The notes below the pieces were generated by a model. That model was not told the origin of the DNA and ran no database searches. It saw nothing but the letters and a program-made list of their open reading frames with translations. Shown one piece after another: positions 38,241 through 48,669 of a stretch of DNA of 64,000 bases; within the stretch, counting starts at the first letter, position 1, and each line of letters starts with the position of its first letter. The stretch comes from Streptomyces sp. NRRL S-646. Lineage in GTDB: Bacteria; Actinomycetota; Actinomycetes; Streptomycetales; Streptomycetaceae. The position numbers and the translations under genes were made by a program. Location: positions 620,001-684,000 of the forward strand of contig NZ_JODC01000005.1 of NCBI RefSeq assembly GCF_000720765.1, read 5' to 3'.

Positions 38241-41195
38241 ATGAGACACAGAGCGAGATCGATCCTCGCTGTCGGCGCGCTCCTGCTCGGCGGAGCGAGC
38301 CTCGCGCCCATAGCCCAGGCGCAGAACGGAAGTTCGCAGGGATCCGACCCCAACGAGGTCAAGGTCTACCGCGCCGACGTCACCGCCAAGCAGGTACCCC
38401 TGCTGCTGGCGGCCGGACAGGACGGCCACGAACTCGGCGAGCACGTCCCGGAGAAGGGCACCGCCTCGGTCGAGGTCTACCTCACCGGCCAACAGGCCCA
38501 CAAGCTCGAGAAGCAGGGCGTCGCCCTCACCGAGCACACTCTTTCGGCCAGGGCCGAGAAGCGCGTGGACGCCGCCGCCCAGGGAGTGTTCCGCCCGTAC
38601 AGCGGAAGCGGTGGCCTCAAGGAGGAGATCGTCCGGACCGGACAGGAGAACCCCGCTCTCACGAAGGTCGTCTCCATCGGCAGGACCGTCAACGGACAGG
38701 ACATCCTCGCCCTCAAACTGACCAAGGGCGCGAAGAAGTCCAAGGACGGCTCGAAACCAGCCGTCCTCTACCTGTCCAACCAGCATGCGCGCGAGTGGAT
38801 CACGCCGGAGATGACCCGCCGGCTGATGCACTACTACCTGGACCACTACAAGACCGACCAGCGCATCAAGAAGATCGTGGACTCCACCGAGCTGTGGTTC
38901 GTGATCTCGGCCAACCCCGACGGCTACGACTACACCTTCAAGAACTCCGACACACGCCTGTGGCGCAAGAACCTGCGTGATGTCAACGGCGACGGTGTCA
39001 TCTCCACCGGTGACGGTGTCGACCTCAACCGCAACTTCGCCTACAAGTGGGGCTACGACGACGAGGGTTCGTCCCCCAACCCCACCAGCGAGACCTATCG
39101 CGGCGCGAGCCCCGCCTCCGAGCCCGAGACCAGGGCGCTGGACGCTTTCGAGAAGCGCATCGGCTTCAGGTACGCCATCAACTACCACTCCGCCGCCGAA
39201 CTCCTCCTCTACGGCGTCGGCTGGCAGGTGGCCACCCCGACGCCCGACGACGTGGTCTACAAGGCCCTCGCCGGTTCGCCGGATCACTCCGCGATCCCCG
39301 GCTACCGCCCGCAGGTCTCCTCCGAGCTGTACACCACCAACGGCGAGGCGGACGGGCACGCGGGGAACGTCAACGGCATGTCGATGTTCACCCCTGAGAT
39401 GTCGACGTGTCAGACGGCGTCGAACATCGACCCCAACGACCAGTGGAAGGCGGCCGACTGCCAGTCCGTCTTCAACTTCCCGGACGACGAGAAGCTGATC
39501 CAGCAGGAGTTCGAGAAGAACATCCCGTTCGCGCTGTCCGTCGCCGAGACCGCGCCGCACCCCGACACACCGTCCTCCTCGCTCGGCCTGACCGCCGCCG
39601 ACTTCACCCCGGCCACGTTCGCCACGTCGTACTCGCGCGGCGCCGCCCAGGAGGTCTCCGTCGTCGTACGCAAGGCCGTGCGCGACAAGGAGCTCAAGTA
39701 CCGCGTGAACGGTGGCCGTACGGAGGACCTGGCGCTCAAGGCCTGGAAGGGCGGCGAGACGTACGGCGGCGACGACAACCTGCACTTCGACGAGTACCGG
39801 GCCAAGGTCAGGGACGGCGACCCGGGCGACAAGGTCGAGGTGTGGTTCACCGGCAAGGGCAGGAGCGGCAAGAAGGTCTCCAGCGAGCACTTCACCTACA
39901 CCGTCGCCCAGCGGCCCAAGGCCGACACCCTCGTCGTCGCCGAGGAAGGTGCGGCTGCCACGCAGGCGCAGACCTATGTGGACGCGCTGAAAGCCAACGG
40001 CCGCAAGGCGATCGTCTGGGACGTCGCCACCCAGGGCGCGCCCGACGCGCTCGGCGTGCTCAAGCACTTCAGGACGGTCGTCCACTACACCGGTGCGAGT
40101 GTCCCGGGCAACGCCACCCAGCTCCAGCTGCGCGCGTACCTCAACGAGGGCGGCAAGCTGATCGAGGCGGGCGAGCAGGCCGGCGGCAGCGTCGACCTCG
40201 GCGGCGGCACCCTGTCGAACGACTTCAGCCAGTACTACCTGGGCGCCTACTCCCGTACGTCGACCCCCGGGGCCACCGGATTCACCGGCTCCGGCAAGCT
40301 CGACGGCTTCACCGGGGCGCTGGGTGCCGCCACCGGCAATCCGCTCGACAAGGCGGGTACCTACAGCGTCACCTCCGACTCGCTGCCCGCCGACAAGTAC
40401 CCGCAGTTCGCCAGCGCGGGCGCGGGCCAGTTCGCCGGGACCGTCAACCCGTACGGGCCGTACACCGGATCCTTCATGGCGGCCGCCGTCCACACCGACG
40501 ACGCATACAAGCGCCTCACCCGCACCATCGACCTCACCGGTGTCACCGCGGCTCAGCAGCCCACTCTGCGCAGCCAGTTGCTGTGGGACACCGAGCCCGG
40601 CTACGACCACGTCATCGTCGAGGCCCACACCACCGGCGCCGACGACTGGACGACCCTCCCGGAGAAGGGCGGCGCGACCAGGCAGACCGTGCCGAGCGAG
40701 TGCGGGGCGGGCTTCCTGGTGAACGAGCACCCGTGGCTCAAGCACTACCTGACCATCGCCAACAACGACTGCACCGCGACCGGCACGAGCGGCGCCTGGA
40801 ACAGCCTCACCGGCGCCTCCAACGGCTGGGAGCAGGTCAACTTCGACCTGAGCGCCTACGCCGGCAAGTCCGTCGAGGTCTCCATCAGCTACGTCACCGA
40901 CCCGGGTACCGGCGGCCACGGCGTCCTCGCCGACGACGCCTCGCTCGTTGTCGGCGGCACCGCGACGCAGACCGAGGGTTTCGAGACGTCGCTCGGCGCC
41001 TGGAGCGTGTCCGGACCGCCCGCGGGCAGCCCGGCCGTCCTCAAGGACTGGACGCGCACCGGCGCCCTGTTCAGGACATACGGAGCGATCACCACCGACC
41101 GGACCGTGCTGCTGGGCTTCGGCCTGGAGCACGTCACCGCGGCGGCAGACCGCGACGCCCTCATCAAGAAGGCCCTCGCGGCCCTCGAAGGGTGA
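38241..41195 (+). CDS. Secreted M14 zinc carboxypeptidase
   Basis: A 984-residue exported metallocarboxypeptidase. A Sec signal peptide ends near residue 27 (SLAPIAQA), a propeptide-like region runs to about 110, and the M14 catalytic domain covers about 115-460. Zinc ligands His182 and Glu185 lie in NQHAREWITPE, His316 in INYHSAAEL, and catalytic Glu386 in MFTPEMS. The substrate-site motif DLNRNFAYKWG is present. The remaining 500 residues contain several beta-rich modules, including a MAM/galactose-binding-like C-terminus (VTDPGTGGHGVLADDASLV). AGGGGGG upstream of the ATG at 38241. Followed by a strong terminator. Confidence 0.92.
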   Translation: MRHRARSILAVGALLLGGASLAPIAQAQNGSSQGSDPNEVKVYRADVTAKQVPLLLAAGQDGHELGEHVPEKGTASVEVYLTGQQAHKLEKQGVALTEHTLSARAEKRVDAAAQGVFRPYSGSGGLKEEIVRTGQENPALTKVVSIGRTVNGQDILALKLTKGAKKSKDGSKPAVLYLSNQHAREWITPEMTRRLMHYYLDHYKTDQRIKKIVDSTELWFVISANPDGYDYTFKNSDTRLWRKNLRDVNGDGVISTGDGVDLNRNFAYKWGYDDEGSSPNPTSETYRGASPASEPETRALDAFEKRIGFRYAINYHSAAELLLYGVGWQVATPTPDDVVYKALAGSPDHSAIPGYRPQVSSELYTTNGEADGHAGNVNGMSMFTPEMSTCQTASNIDPNDQWKAADCQSVFNFPDDEKLIQQEFEKNIPFALSVAETAPHPDTPSSSLGLTAADFTPATFATSYSRGAAQEVSVVVRKAVRDKELKYRVNGGRTEDLALKAWKGGETYGGDDNLHFDEYRAKVRDGDPGDKVEVWFTGKGRSGKKVSSEHFTYTVAQRPKADTLVVAEEGAAATQAQTYVDALKANGRKAIVWDVATQGAPDALGVLKHFRTVVHYTGASVPGNATQLQLRAYLNEGGKLIEAGEQAGGSVDLGGGTLSNDFSQYYLGAYSRTSTPGATGFTGSGKLDGFTGALGAATGNPLDKAGTYSVTSDSLPADKYPQFASAGAGQFAGTVNPYGPYTGSFMAAAVHTDDAYKRLTRTIDLTGVTAAQQPTLRSQLLWDTEPGYDHVIVEAHTTGADDWTTLPEKGGATRQTVPSECGAGFLVNEHPWLKHYLTIANNDCTATGTSGAWNSLTGASNGWEQVNFDLSAYAGKSVEVSISYVTDPGTGGHGVLADDASLVVGGTATQTEGFETSLGAWSVSGPPAGSPAVLKDWTRTGALFRTYGAITTDRTVLLGFGLEHVTAAADRDALIKKALAALEG

Positions 41196-41258
41196 ACACC
41201 ACGGTCAACGATGACTAGCTCTCCGTAGTCAAAAAGAGTGAGTCGATCTTTCGGCCCG

Positions 41259-41294
41259 GGCGGTCCGTACCCCTACTGGCGGGTACGGACCGCC
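41259..41294 (+). terminator. Terminator between carboxypeptidase and gap
   Basis: Perfect 14-bp arms (41259-41272 and 41281-41294) with an 8-nt loop, 63 bp after the carboxypeptidase stop. Confidence 0.8.
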
Positions 41295-41345
41295 TGCCCG
41301 TGTATGCGGCATCTCGATGTCACTGCGGGGCCCTCAGGGAGGTAG

Positions 41346-42434
<1,089 letters not shown>

Positions 42435-42468
42435 TCTGATCCACAGAGCAGGCAACTCGATGTGAACG

Positions 42469-42508
42469 CAGGGCTCGGGCAGCGCAGGGACGCGCCGCCC
42501 GGGCCCTG
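42469..42508 (+). terminator. Hairpin between gap and pgk
   Basis: CAGGGCTCGGGC pairs with GCCCGGGCCCTG (12 bp, one G-U) around a 16-nt loop. It may attenuate read-through so that gap is expressed more than pgk-tpiA. Confidence 0.6.
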
Positions 42509-42565
42509 ACTCACGTACGGATCAGCCCTCGTACGATCAGAGCAGCCCTCACCAGGAGTCCTCAC

Positions 42566-43777
42566 ATGAAGACGATCGACGAACTTCTCGCCGACGGCGT
42601 GGACGGCAAGCGGGTCTTCGTCCGCGCCGACCTCAACGTGCCGCTCGCCGACGGCCTCATCACCGACGACGGCCGTATCCGCGCCGTCCTGCCCACCGTC
42701 AAGGCCCTCGCGGACGCGGGCGCCAAGGTGGTCGTGGCCTCGCACCTCGGCCGACCCAAGGGTGCGCCGGACCCGGCGTTCTCCCTCCTTCCGGCCGCCG
42801 AGCGCCTCGGTGAACTCCTGGGCGCCCCCGTGGCCTTCGCCCAGGACACCGTCGGCCCCGCCGCCCACGCCGCCGTCGACGGTCTCGAGCCGGGCCAGGT
42901 CGCGGTCATCGAGAACCTGCGCTTCAACGCGGGCGAAACCTCCAAGGACGACGCCGAGCGCGGCGAGTTCGCGGACCAGCTGGCCGCCCTCGCCGACGTC
43001 TACGTCGGCGACGGCTTCGGCGCGGTGCACCGCAAGCACGCCTCGGTCTTCGACCTCCCGGCGCGCCTGCCGCACGCCGCCGGCTACCTCATCGCGAACG
43101 AGGTCGCCGTACTGAAGAAGCTCACCGAAGAGGTGCAGCGGCCCTACGTCGTCGCCCTCGGCGGCGCCAAGGTCTCCGACAAGCTCGCCGTCATCGACCA
43201 GCTGCTCGGCAAGGCCGACCGCCTCCTCATCGGCGGCGGCATGGCGTACACCTTCCTCAAGGCCAAGGGCTACGAGATCGGCAAGTCCCTCCTGCAGGAG
43301 GACCAGATCCCGGCGGTCCTGGAGTACATCGAGCGCGCGGAGAAGACCGGCGTCGAGCTGGTCCTGCCCGTCGATGTGCTGGTCGGCCCCGAGTTCCCGG
43401 ACCTGAAGACCAAGGCCCCGGCGAACCCGACGGCCGTCGCCGCGGACGCTGTGCCCGCCGACCAGATGGGCCTGGACATCGGTCCGGAGTCCCGCAAGCT
43501 GTACGCCTCGAAGATCACCGACGCCGCCACCGTCTTCTGGAACGGCCCGATGGGCGTCTTCGAGCACCCCGATTTCGCCGAGGGCACCAAGGCGGTCGCC
43601 CAGGCCCTCCTCGACTCCCCGGCCTTCACGGTCGTCGGCGGCGGCGACTCCGCCGCAGCCGTGCGCCTCCTGGGCTTCGACGAGAACGCATTCGGCCACA
43701 TTTCGACCGGTGGCGGCGCCTCCCTCGAATACCTCGAGGGCAAGACGCTCCCCGGCCTCGCCGCACTGGAGGACTGA
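42566..43777 (+). CDS. pgk: Phosphoglycerate kinase
   Basis: A 403-residue monomeric glycolytic kinase transferring phosphate from 1,3-bisphosphoglycerate to ADP. The signature [16 protein letters not shown] is at the N-terminus, with [39 protein letters not shown] and [11 protein letters not shown] in the expected order. AGGAG precedes the ATG. tpiA begins 5 bp downstream, so the two are co-transcribed. Confidence 0.97.
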   Translation: MKTIDELLADGVDGKRVFVRADLNVPLADGLITDDGRIRAVLPTVKALADAGAKVVVASHLGRPKGAPDPAFSLLPAAERLGELLGAPVAFAQDTVGPAAHAAVDGLEPGQVAVIENLRFNAGETSKDDAERGEFADQLAALADVYVGDGFGAVHRKHASVFDLPARLPHAAGYLIANEVAVLKKLTEEVQRPYVVALGGAKVSDKLAVIDQLLGKADRLLIGGGMAYTFLKAKGYEIGKSLLQEDQIPAVLEYIERAEKTGVELVLPVDVLVGPEFPDLKTKAPANPTAVAADAVPADQMGLDIGPESRKLYASKITDAATVFWNGPMGVFEHPDFAEGTKAVAQALLDSPAFTVVGGGDSAAAVRLLGFDENAFGHISTGGGASLEYLEGKTLPGLAALED

Positions 43778-43782
43778 CCTTA

Positions 43783-44559
43783 ATGAGCACGCGCACGCCG
43801 CTGATGGCGGGCAACTGGAAGATGAACCTCAACCACCTCGAGGCCATCGCCCACGTCCAGAAGCTCGCCTTCGCCCTCGCGGACAAGGACTACGAGGCCG
43901 TCGAGGTCGCCGTCCTGCCGCCCTTCACCGACCTGCGCTCCGTGCAGACCCTGGTCGACGGCGACAAACTCAAGATCAAGTACGGCGCCCAGGACCTCTC
44001 GGCCCACGACTCCGGCGCCTACACCGGCGAGATCTCCGGCTCGATGCTGGCCAAGCTGAAGTGCACCTACGTGGCGATCGGCCACTCCGAGCGCCGCCAG
44101 TACCACAACGAGACCGACGAGCTGGTCAACGCCAAGGTCAAGGCCGCCTACAAGCACGGCCTGACCCCGATCCTGTGCGTCGGCGAGGAGCTCGAGGTCC
44201 GTGAGGCGGGCAACCACGTCACGCACACGCTCGCCCAGGTCGAGGGCGGTCTGAAGGACCTCCCGGCCGAGCAGGCCGGGACCGTCGTGATCGCCTACGA
44301 GCCCGTCTGGGCCATCGGCACCGGCAAGGTCTGCGGCGCCGAGGACGCCCAGGAGGTCTGCGCCGCCATCCGTGGCAAGATCGCCGAGCTGTACACCCAG
44401 GAGCTGGCCGACCAGGTCCGCATCCAGTACGGCGGCTCCGTCAAGTCCGGCAACGTCGCGGAGATCATGGCGCAGGCCGACATCGACGGCGCCCTGGTCG
44501 GGGGCGCCTCGCTGGACGCGGACGAGTTCGTCAAGATCGTGCGCTTCCGCGACCAGTGA
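43783..44559 (+). CDS. tpiA: Triosephosphate isomerase
   Basis: A 258-residue TIM-barrel enzyme interconverting dihydroxyacetone phosphate and glyceraldehyde 3-phosphate. Substrate-site [11 protein letters not shown], the electrophilic His in [15 protein letters not shown], the catalytic-Glu loop [16 protein letters not shown] and the phosphate-binding YGGSVKSGN are all visible. Start ATG at 43783 follows the pgk stop by 5 bp. A hairpin separates it from secG. Confidence 0.97.
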   Translation: MSTRTPLMAGNWKMNLNHLEAIAHVQKLAFALADKDYEAVEVAVLPPFTDLRSVQTLVDGDKLKIKYGAQDLSAHDSGAYTGEISGSMLAKLKCTYVAIGHSERRQYHNETDELVNAKVKAAYKHGLTPILCVGEELEVREAGNHVTHTLAQVEGGLKDLPAEQAGTVVIAYEPVWAIGTGKVCGAEDAQEVCAAIRGKIAELYTQELADQVRIQYGGSVKSGNVAEIMAQADIDGALVGGASLDADEFVKIVRFRDQ

Positions 44560-44604
44560 CACGAGCTGGGAGTATGCGGTAGCGGCGATACGTCGTACCC
44601 TTGC

Positions 44605-44632
44605 GGGGGCACAGCTCGGTTGCTGTGCCCCC
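44605..44632 (+). terminator. Hairpin between tpiA and secG
   Basis: GGGGGCACAGC and its exact complement (11-bp stem, 6-nt loop), 46 bp after the tpiA stop, followed by a T-containing tail. Confidence 0.7.
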
Positions 44633-44667
44633 GTCGTTCATCCGAATCCGAGGAAGTTGGTCCAGCC

Positions 44668-44904
44668 GTGGTTTTGGGGTTCTCGATCGCCCTGATCGTC
44701 TTCAGCCTGCTGCTGATGCTGCTGGTGCTGATGCACAAGGGGAAGGGCGGCGGCCTCTCCGACATGTTCGGTGGCGGCATGCAGTCGTCCGTCGGCGGCT
44801 CCTCGGTCGCCGAGCGCAACCTCGACCGCATCACCGTGGTGATCGGTCTGCTCTGGTTCGCGTGCATTGTCGTACTCGGCATCATCATGAAGTCGAACAG
44901 CTGA
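44668..44904 (+). CDS. secG: Preprotein translocase subunit SecG
   Basis: A 78-residue membrane protein of the Sec translocon. Two hydrophobic helices (LGFSIALIVFSLLLMLLVLMHKGKG and ITVVIGLLWFACIVVLGIIM) flank the conserved GGGLSDMFGGGMQSS loop. The GTG at 44668 with AGGAAG upstream is preferred because the conserved region starts immediately. Its position right after gap-pgk-tpiA is typical in actinobacteria. Confidence 0.93.
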   Translation: MVLGFSIALIVFSLLLMLLVLMHKGKGGGLSDMFGGGMQSSVGGSSVAERNLDRITVVIGLLWFACIVVLGIIMKSNS

Positions 44905-45062
44905 GCAGCGACGCACACAGCACGTACATTCCGCACGTAAGGCCCCATGTTCGGTACGCGCAGCTGAGCGCGGCCTATCATGGGGCTTGCGTCTAGGTGT
45001 GGGGGGTGTAACTCCAATCACTGGACGCGCGTTGGGCCTTACGTAGACTGAGGCGCTCGCAA

Positions 45063-45087
45063 CGAAGCGAAACGCCGACTCGCTTCG
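45063..45087. promoter_or_regulatory. Inverted repeat upstream of the RbpA-like gene
   Basis: CGAAGCGA and TCGCTTCG with a 9-nt spacer, about 30 bp before the GTG at 45116. It could be a leader hairpin or an operator. Confidence 0.35.
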
Positions 45088-45115
45088 CGGCACCATCACG
45101 CAGGGAGTTACGACC

Positions 45116-45451
45116 GTGGCAAGTGGCAACGCGATCCGAGGAAGCCGGGTCGGGGCGGGGCCGATGGGCGAGGCCGAGCGCGGCGAGTCCGCGCCGCGTC
45201 TGCGCATCTCCTTCTGGTGCTCGAACGGGCACGAGACGCAGCCCAGCTTCGCCAGCGACGCGCAGGTTCCCGAGACCTGGGACTGCCCGCGCTGCGGCTT
45301 CCCCGCCGGACAGGACCGGGACAACCCGCCGGACCCGCCGCGCACCGAGCCCTACAAGACGCACCTCGCGTACGTACGGGAACGGCGCAGTGACGCGGAC
45401 GGCGAGGCGATCCTCGCCGAGGCGCTCGCCAAACTGCGGGGCGAGATCTAG
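45116..45451 (+). CDS. RbpA-family RNA polymerase-binding protein
   Basis: A 111-residue protein matching the actinobacterial RbpA family, which binds RNA polymerase and the principal sigma factor and stabilises the open complex. The N-terminal basic region (AIRGSRVG) is followed by a zinc-like core FWCSNGHETQPSFASDAQVPETWDCPRCGFPA and a C-terminal sigma-interaction-like helix (HLAYVRERRSDADGEAILAEALAKLRGE). It differs from my recollection of S. coelicolor RbpA in core details, so it may be the second paralogue. The GTG at 45116 is 6 nt after GGGAG. Confidence 0.75.
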   Translation: MASGNAIRGSRVGAGPMGEAERGESAPRLRISFWCSNGHETQPSFASDAQVPETWDCPRCGFPAGQDRDNPPDPPRTEPYKTHLAYVRERRSDADGEAILAEALAKLRGEI

Positions 45452-45529
45452 GAGTTGAGAGCCGGCCGGGCACCGAGGGGTGTCTGGCCGGAGCTGTTTC
45501 GTACCCGGCCCCGGCCGCCTCCGGACCGA

Positions 45530-45552
45530 TTGTCAGTGGTGCCCTCTACGGT
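45530..45552 (+). promoter_or_regulatory. PafBC-type DNA-damage promoter of an MFS exporter
   Basis: TTGTCAGTG (45530-45538), 8 bp, TACGGT (45547-45552): a perfect consensus match. The implied +1 near 45559 gives a 24-nt leader carrying a GAGGGGGAG ribosome site before the GTG at 45583. Confidence 0.82.
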
Positions 45553-45582
45553 TTGTGCATCGGCAGATCGTGAGGGGGAGTT

Positions 45583-46851
45583 GTGGCGACGGTCGAGGAG
45601 GCGGGCAGTCTTGCGCCCGCGTGGCGTGGGGGATTCGGGCTGCTGTGGACGGCCGCGGTGGTGTCCCGGTTCGGAGACGCGCTGCGAGGTGCGGCGCTGC
45701 CCCTGCTTGCCGCTTCCCTGACCGACCGCCCCCTGCTCATCGCGTCCGTGACCGCCTGCGGCTATCTGCCCTGGATCGTCTTCGGACTCCTCGGCGGCGC
45801 GGTCGCGGACCGGGTGGACCAGCGGCGCGCCATGTGGACGGTGGATGCGGTACGAGGAGTGCTCGTCGCCGCCTTCGCCGTGGCCGTCGCCCTCGGTCAG
45901 GCCTCGATCGCGCTGCTCATCGCGCTCGCCTTCGTGCTGACCACTCTCCAGACGCTCTTCGACAACGCTTCCACGGCCCTGCTGCCCGCCCTGGTGGACC
46001 AGGGGGCGCTCGGCAGTGCCAATGCCCGGCTGATGACGGGACAGCAGATCGCGGGCGGCCTGATAGGGGCACCGGCGGTGCCGCTGCTGCTCGCCGCCGG
46101 GGCCGCCGTTCCCTTCGCGGCCGACGCCGGGACCTTCCTGGTGGCCGCCGCGCTGGTCGCCTCGCTGCGCACCGCGGCACCCGAGCGCGGGCCGAAACCG
46201 GCGGGAAGCACCCTGCGCCGAGAGATCGCGGAGGGGCTGCGCACCCTGTGGCGCGACCGGGCCCTGCGCGGACTGTGCGCCGCGACCGCCCTGTGCAACA
46301 TCGGCATGGGCGCTCTCATCGCCACCTTGGTCGTCCTGGTGACCGGCTGGCTGGACGCCGGCACCACCGGATACGCGGCGGCCACCACCGCCTACACCGT
46401 CGGCGGCCTGGTCGGGGGAGCCGCGAACCGGCAGGTCACCGCCCGACTCGGGCCCATGCGGGCCGTACTGCTCGCCGGCCTGGTGCAGATAGGCGCCCTC
46501 GTCGTCATGGGCAGTGTGCGCAGCCTGACCGCGATGGCGGCATCACTCGCGGTGTTCGGCTTCATGGGAATGGTGTGGAACGTCAACACGACCACGCTGA
46601 TGCAGCAGCGCACCCCCGCCGACCTGCTCGGCCGGGTCAGCTCCGCCTTCCGTACCCTGGCCGTCGCCGGGGCTCCGTCGGGCGCGCTGCTCGGCGGCGC
46701 GGTCGCCACCGCCTGGGGGCTGAACACGCCGGCCCTGCTCACCGCCGCCTTCTTCGTTCTGTCGGTCCTCGCCCTGATACCTGCCCGCAAGCCGGACGTA
46801 CCTGTGGTTGCGCCGCACGGCGACACCACGACCGCTCATGTCACGCGCTGA
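45583..46851 (+). CDS. MFS transporter (MFS_3 / EntS-like), DNA-damage promoter
   Basis: A 422-residue twelve-helix facilitator of the MFS_3 type (siderophore or drug exporters such as EntS). Features are WTAAVVSRFGDALRGAALPLLAASLT at helix 1, GGAVADRVDQRRAMWTVDAVRG in the loop between helices 2 and 3, TLFDNASTALLPALVDQGALGSANARLM and RVSSAFRTLAVAGAPSGALLGGAVA. The GTG at 45583 has a strong GAGGGGGAG ribosome site. Its promoter is of the PafBC type, so the exporter is predicted to be induced by DNA damage, an unexpected link. Cargo is unknown. Confidence 0.85.
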   Translation: MATVEEAGSLAPAWRGGFGLLWTAAVVSRFGDALRGAALPLLAASLTDRPLLIASVTACGYLPWIVFGLLGGAVADRVDQRRAMWTVDAVRGVLVAAFAVAVALGQASIALLIALAFVLTTLQTLFDNASTALLPALVDQGALGSANARLMTGQQIAGGLIGAPAVPLLLAAGAAVPFAADAGTFLVAAALVASLRTAAPERGPKPAGSTLRREIAEGLRTLWRDRALRGLCAATALCNIGMGALIATLVVLVTGWLDAGTTGYAAATTAYTVGGLVGGAANRQVTARLGPMRAVLLAGLVQIGALVVMGSVRSLTAMAASLAVFGFMGMVWNVNTTTLMQQRTPADLLGRVSSAFRTLAVAGAPSGALLGGAVATAWGLNTPALLTAAFFVLSVLALIPARKPDVPVVAPHGDTTTAHVTR

Positions 46852-46907
46852 TCAACTAGGTTGGGACCGGCAGCGGGGCAAGGCAGGAAAGAAGGCTGAA
46901 GTCCGAA

Positions 46908-48563
46908 ATGAACGCAGACGTCCGTAACAGACTCAACCAGACGCCCGAGTGGACCGCGCTGGCCAAGCACCGCGAGGAGCTCGGCGAAGTGCGGCTGCGG
47001 GACCTATTCGCCGCCGACCCGGGACGCGGCGCCGGGTACACACTCCAGGTCGGCGACCTGTACATCGACTACTCCAAGCACCTCGTCACCGACGAGACCC
47101 TGCGGCTGCTGCGCGAGCTGGCCGCCGCCACCGACGTCTTCGGCCTGCGGGACGCCATGTTCCGCGGCGAGAAGATCAACACGACCGAGGATCGCGCCGT
47201 ACTGCACACCGCGCTGCGCGCCCCGCGTGACGCGGTGATCGAGGTCGACGGGGAGAACGTCGTCCCGGGTGTGCACGCGGTGCTCGACAAGATGGCCGAG
47301 TTCGCCGAGCGGGTCCGCTCCGGCGCCTGGACGGGCCACACCGGCAAGCGCATCAAGAATGTCGTCAACATCGGCATCGGCGGCTCCGACCTGGGCCCGG
47401 CGATGGCGTACGAGGTGCTGCGCAGCTACACCGACCGCGACCTCACGGTCCGCTTCGTGTCGAACGTCGACGGCGCCGACCTGCACGAGGCGATCCGTGA
47501 CCTGGACGCGGCGGAGACCCTGTTCGTCATCGCCTCCAAGACCTTCACCACCATCGAGACGATCACAAACGCGACCTCGGCGCGCGAGTGGCTGCTCGGT
47601 GAGCTGAAAGCCGGTCAGGAGGCCGTCGCCCAGCACTTCGTGGCGCTGTCGACCAACGCCGGGAAGGTGTCGGAGTTCGGCATCGACACGGCCAACATGT
47701 TCGAGTTCTGGGACTGGGTCGGCGGCCGGTACTCGTACGACTCGGCGATCGGGCTGGCGCTGATGATCGCCATCGGCCCGGATCGCTTCCGGGAGATGCT
47801 CGACGGGTTCCGGCTGGTGGACGAGCACTTCAGGTCGGCGCCCGCGGAGTCCAACGTGCCGTTGCTCCTTGGCCTGTTGGGCGTCTGGTACGGCAACTTC
47901 CATGACGCCCAGTCGCATGCGGTGCTGCCGTACAGCCACTACCTCTCCAAGTTCACCGCCTATCTGCAGCAGCTGGACATGGAGTCCAACGGCAAGTGCG
48001 TGGGCCGGGACGGGCAGGAGGTGGAGTGGCAGACGGGGCCGGTGGTGTGGGGCACGCCGGGCACCAACGGCCAGCACGCCTACTACCAGCTGATCCACCA
48101 GGGCACGAAGCTGATCCCGGCGGACTTCATCGGGTTCGCCGAGCCGGTGGCCGAGCTGAGCGACGGGCTCAAGGCGCAGCACGACCTGCTGATGGCGAAC
48201 TTCTTCGCCCAGACGCAGGCCCTCGCCTTCGGCAAGACACCGGACGAGGTGCGGGCCGAGGGCGTGCCGGAGGAGCTGGTGGCGCACAAGACGTTCAAGG
48301 GCAATCACCCGACGACGACGATCCTGGCGCGCGAGCTGACGCCGTCCGTGCTGGGCCAGTTGGTCGCGCTGTACGAGCACAAGGTGTTCGTGCAGGGCGC
48401 GGTGTGGAACATCGACTCCTTCGACCAGTGGGGCGTCGAGCTCGGCAAGGTGCTGGCCAAGCGGGTCGAGCCCGCACTGACCGAGGGGGCGGCGGTGGCG
48501 GGCCTGGACGAGTCCAGCAAGGCGCTGGTCGCCAAGTACCGGGAGTTGCGGGGCCGGGCGTAA
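46908..48563 (+). CDS. pgi: Glucose-6-phosphate isomerase
   Basis: A 551-residue phosphoglucose isomerase (glucose 6-phosphate to fructose 6-phosphate). Conserved blocks are [71 protein letters not shown] and [18 protein letters not shown] with the catalytic residues, ending [19 protein letters not shown] upstream of the ATG. Transcribed opposite to the pgl-opcA-zwf-tal operon, with which it shares the glucose 6-phosphate branch point. Confidence 0.97.
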   Translation: MNADVRNRLNQTPEWTALAKHREELGEVRLRDLFAADPGRGAGYTLQVGDLYIDYSKHLVTDETLRLLRELAAATDVFGLRDAMFRGEKINTTEDRAVLHTALRAPRDAVIEVDGENVVPGVHAVLDKMAEFAERVRSGAWTGHTGKRIKNVVNIGIGGSDLGPAMAYEVLRSYTDRDLTVRFVSNVDGADLHEAIRDLDAAETLFVIASKTFTTIETITNATSAREWLLGELKAGQEAVAQHFVALSTNAGKVSEFGIDTANMFEFWDWVGGRYSYDSAIGLALMIAIGPDRFREMLDGFRLVDEHFRSAPAESNVPLLLGLLGVWYGNFHDAQSHAVLPYSHYLSKFTAYLQQLDMESNGKCVGRDGQEVEWQTGPVVWGTPGTNGQHAYYQLIHQGTKLIPADFIGFAEPVAELSDGLKAQHDLLMANFFAQTQALAFGKTPDEVRAEGVPEELVAHKTFKGNHPTTTILARELTPSVLGQLVALYEHKVFVQGAVWNIDSFDQWGVELGKVLAKRVEPALTEGAAVAGLDESSKALVAKYRELRGRA

Positions 48564-48581
48564 CACCGTCCCTGCGGTAGG

Positions 48582-48614
48582 GGGAAGCGAGCGGCGCGTG
48601 ACCGTCCGCTTCCC
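48582..48614. terminator. Hairpin between pgi and the FtsX permease
   Basis: GGGAAGCG (48582-48589) pairs with CGCTTCCC (48607-48614), extended by imperfect pairs, in the 106-bp convergent gap. Confidence 0.55.
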
Positions 48615-48669
48615 GTCGCCGTGCAACCCGTAGGATTTCTAAGGCAGTTGATGCGCCCGGCCGCCCCGG

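Noticed and set aside
38229..41132. A 967-codon minus-strand open frame antisense to the M14 carboxypeptidase
   Set aside because: Its protein is Val/Gly/Glu-rich with no motifs, and the plus strand encodes a complete signal peptide, zinc ligands and catalytic Glu. It is a by-product of GC-rich third positions.
44941..44987. GGCCCCATG/CATGGGGC inverted repeat after secG as a terminator
   Set aside because: The loop is about 29 nt and the stem only 8 bp; too weak to call.
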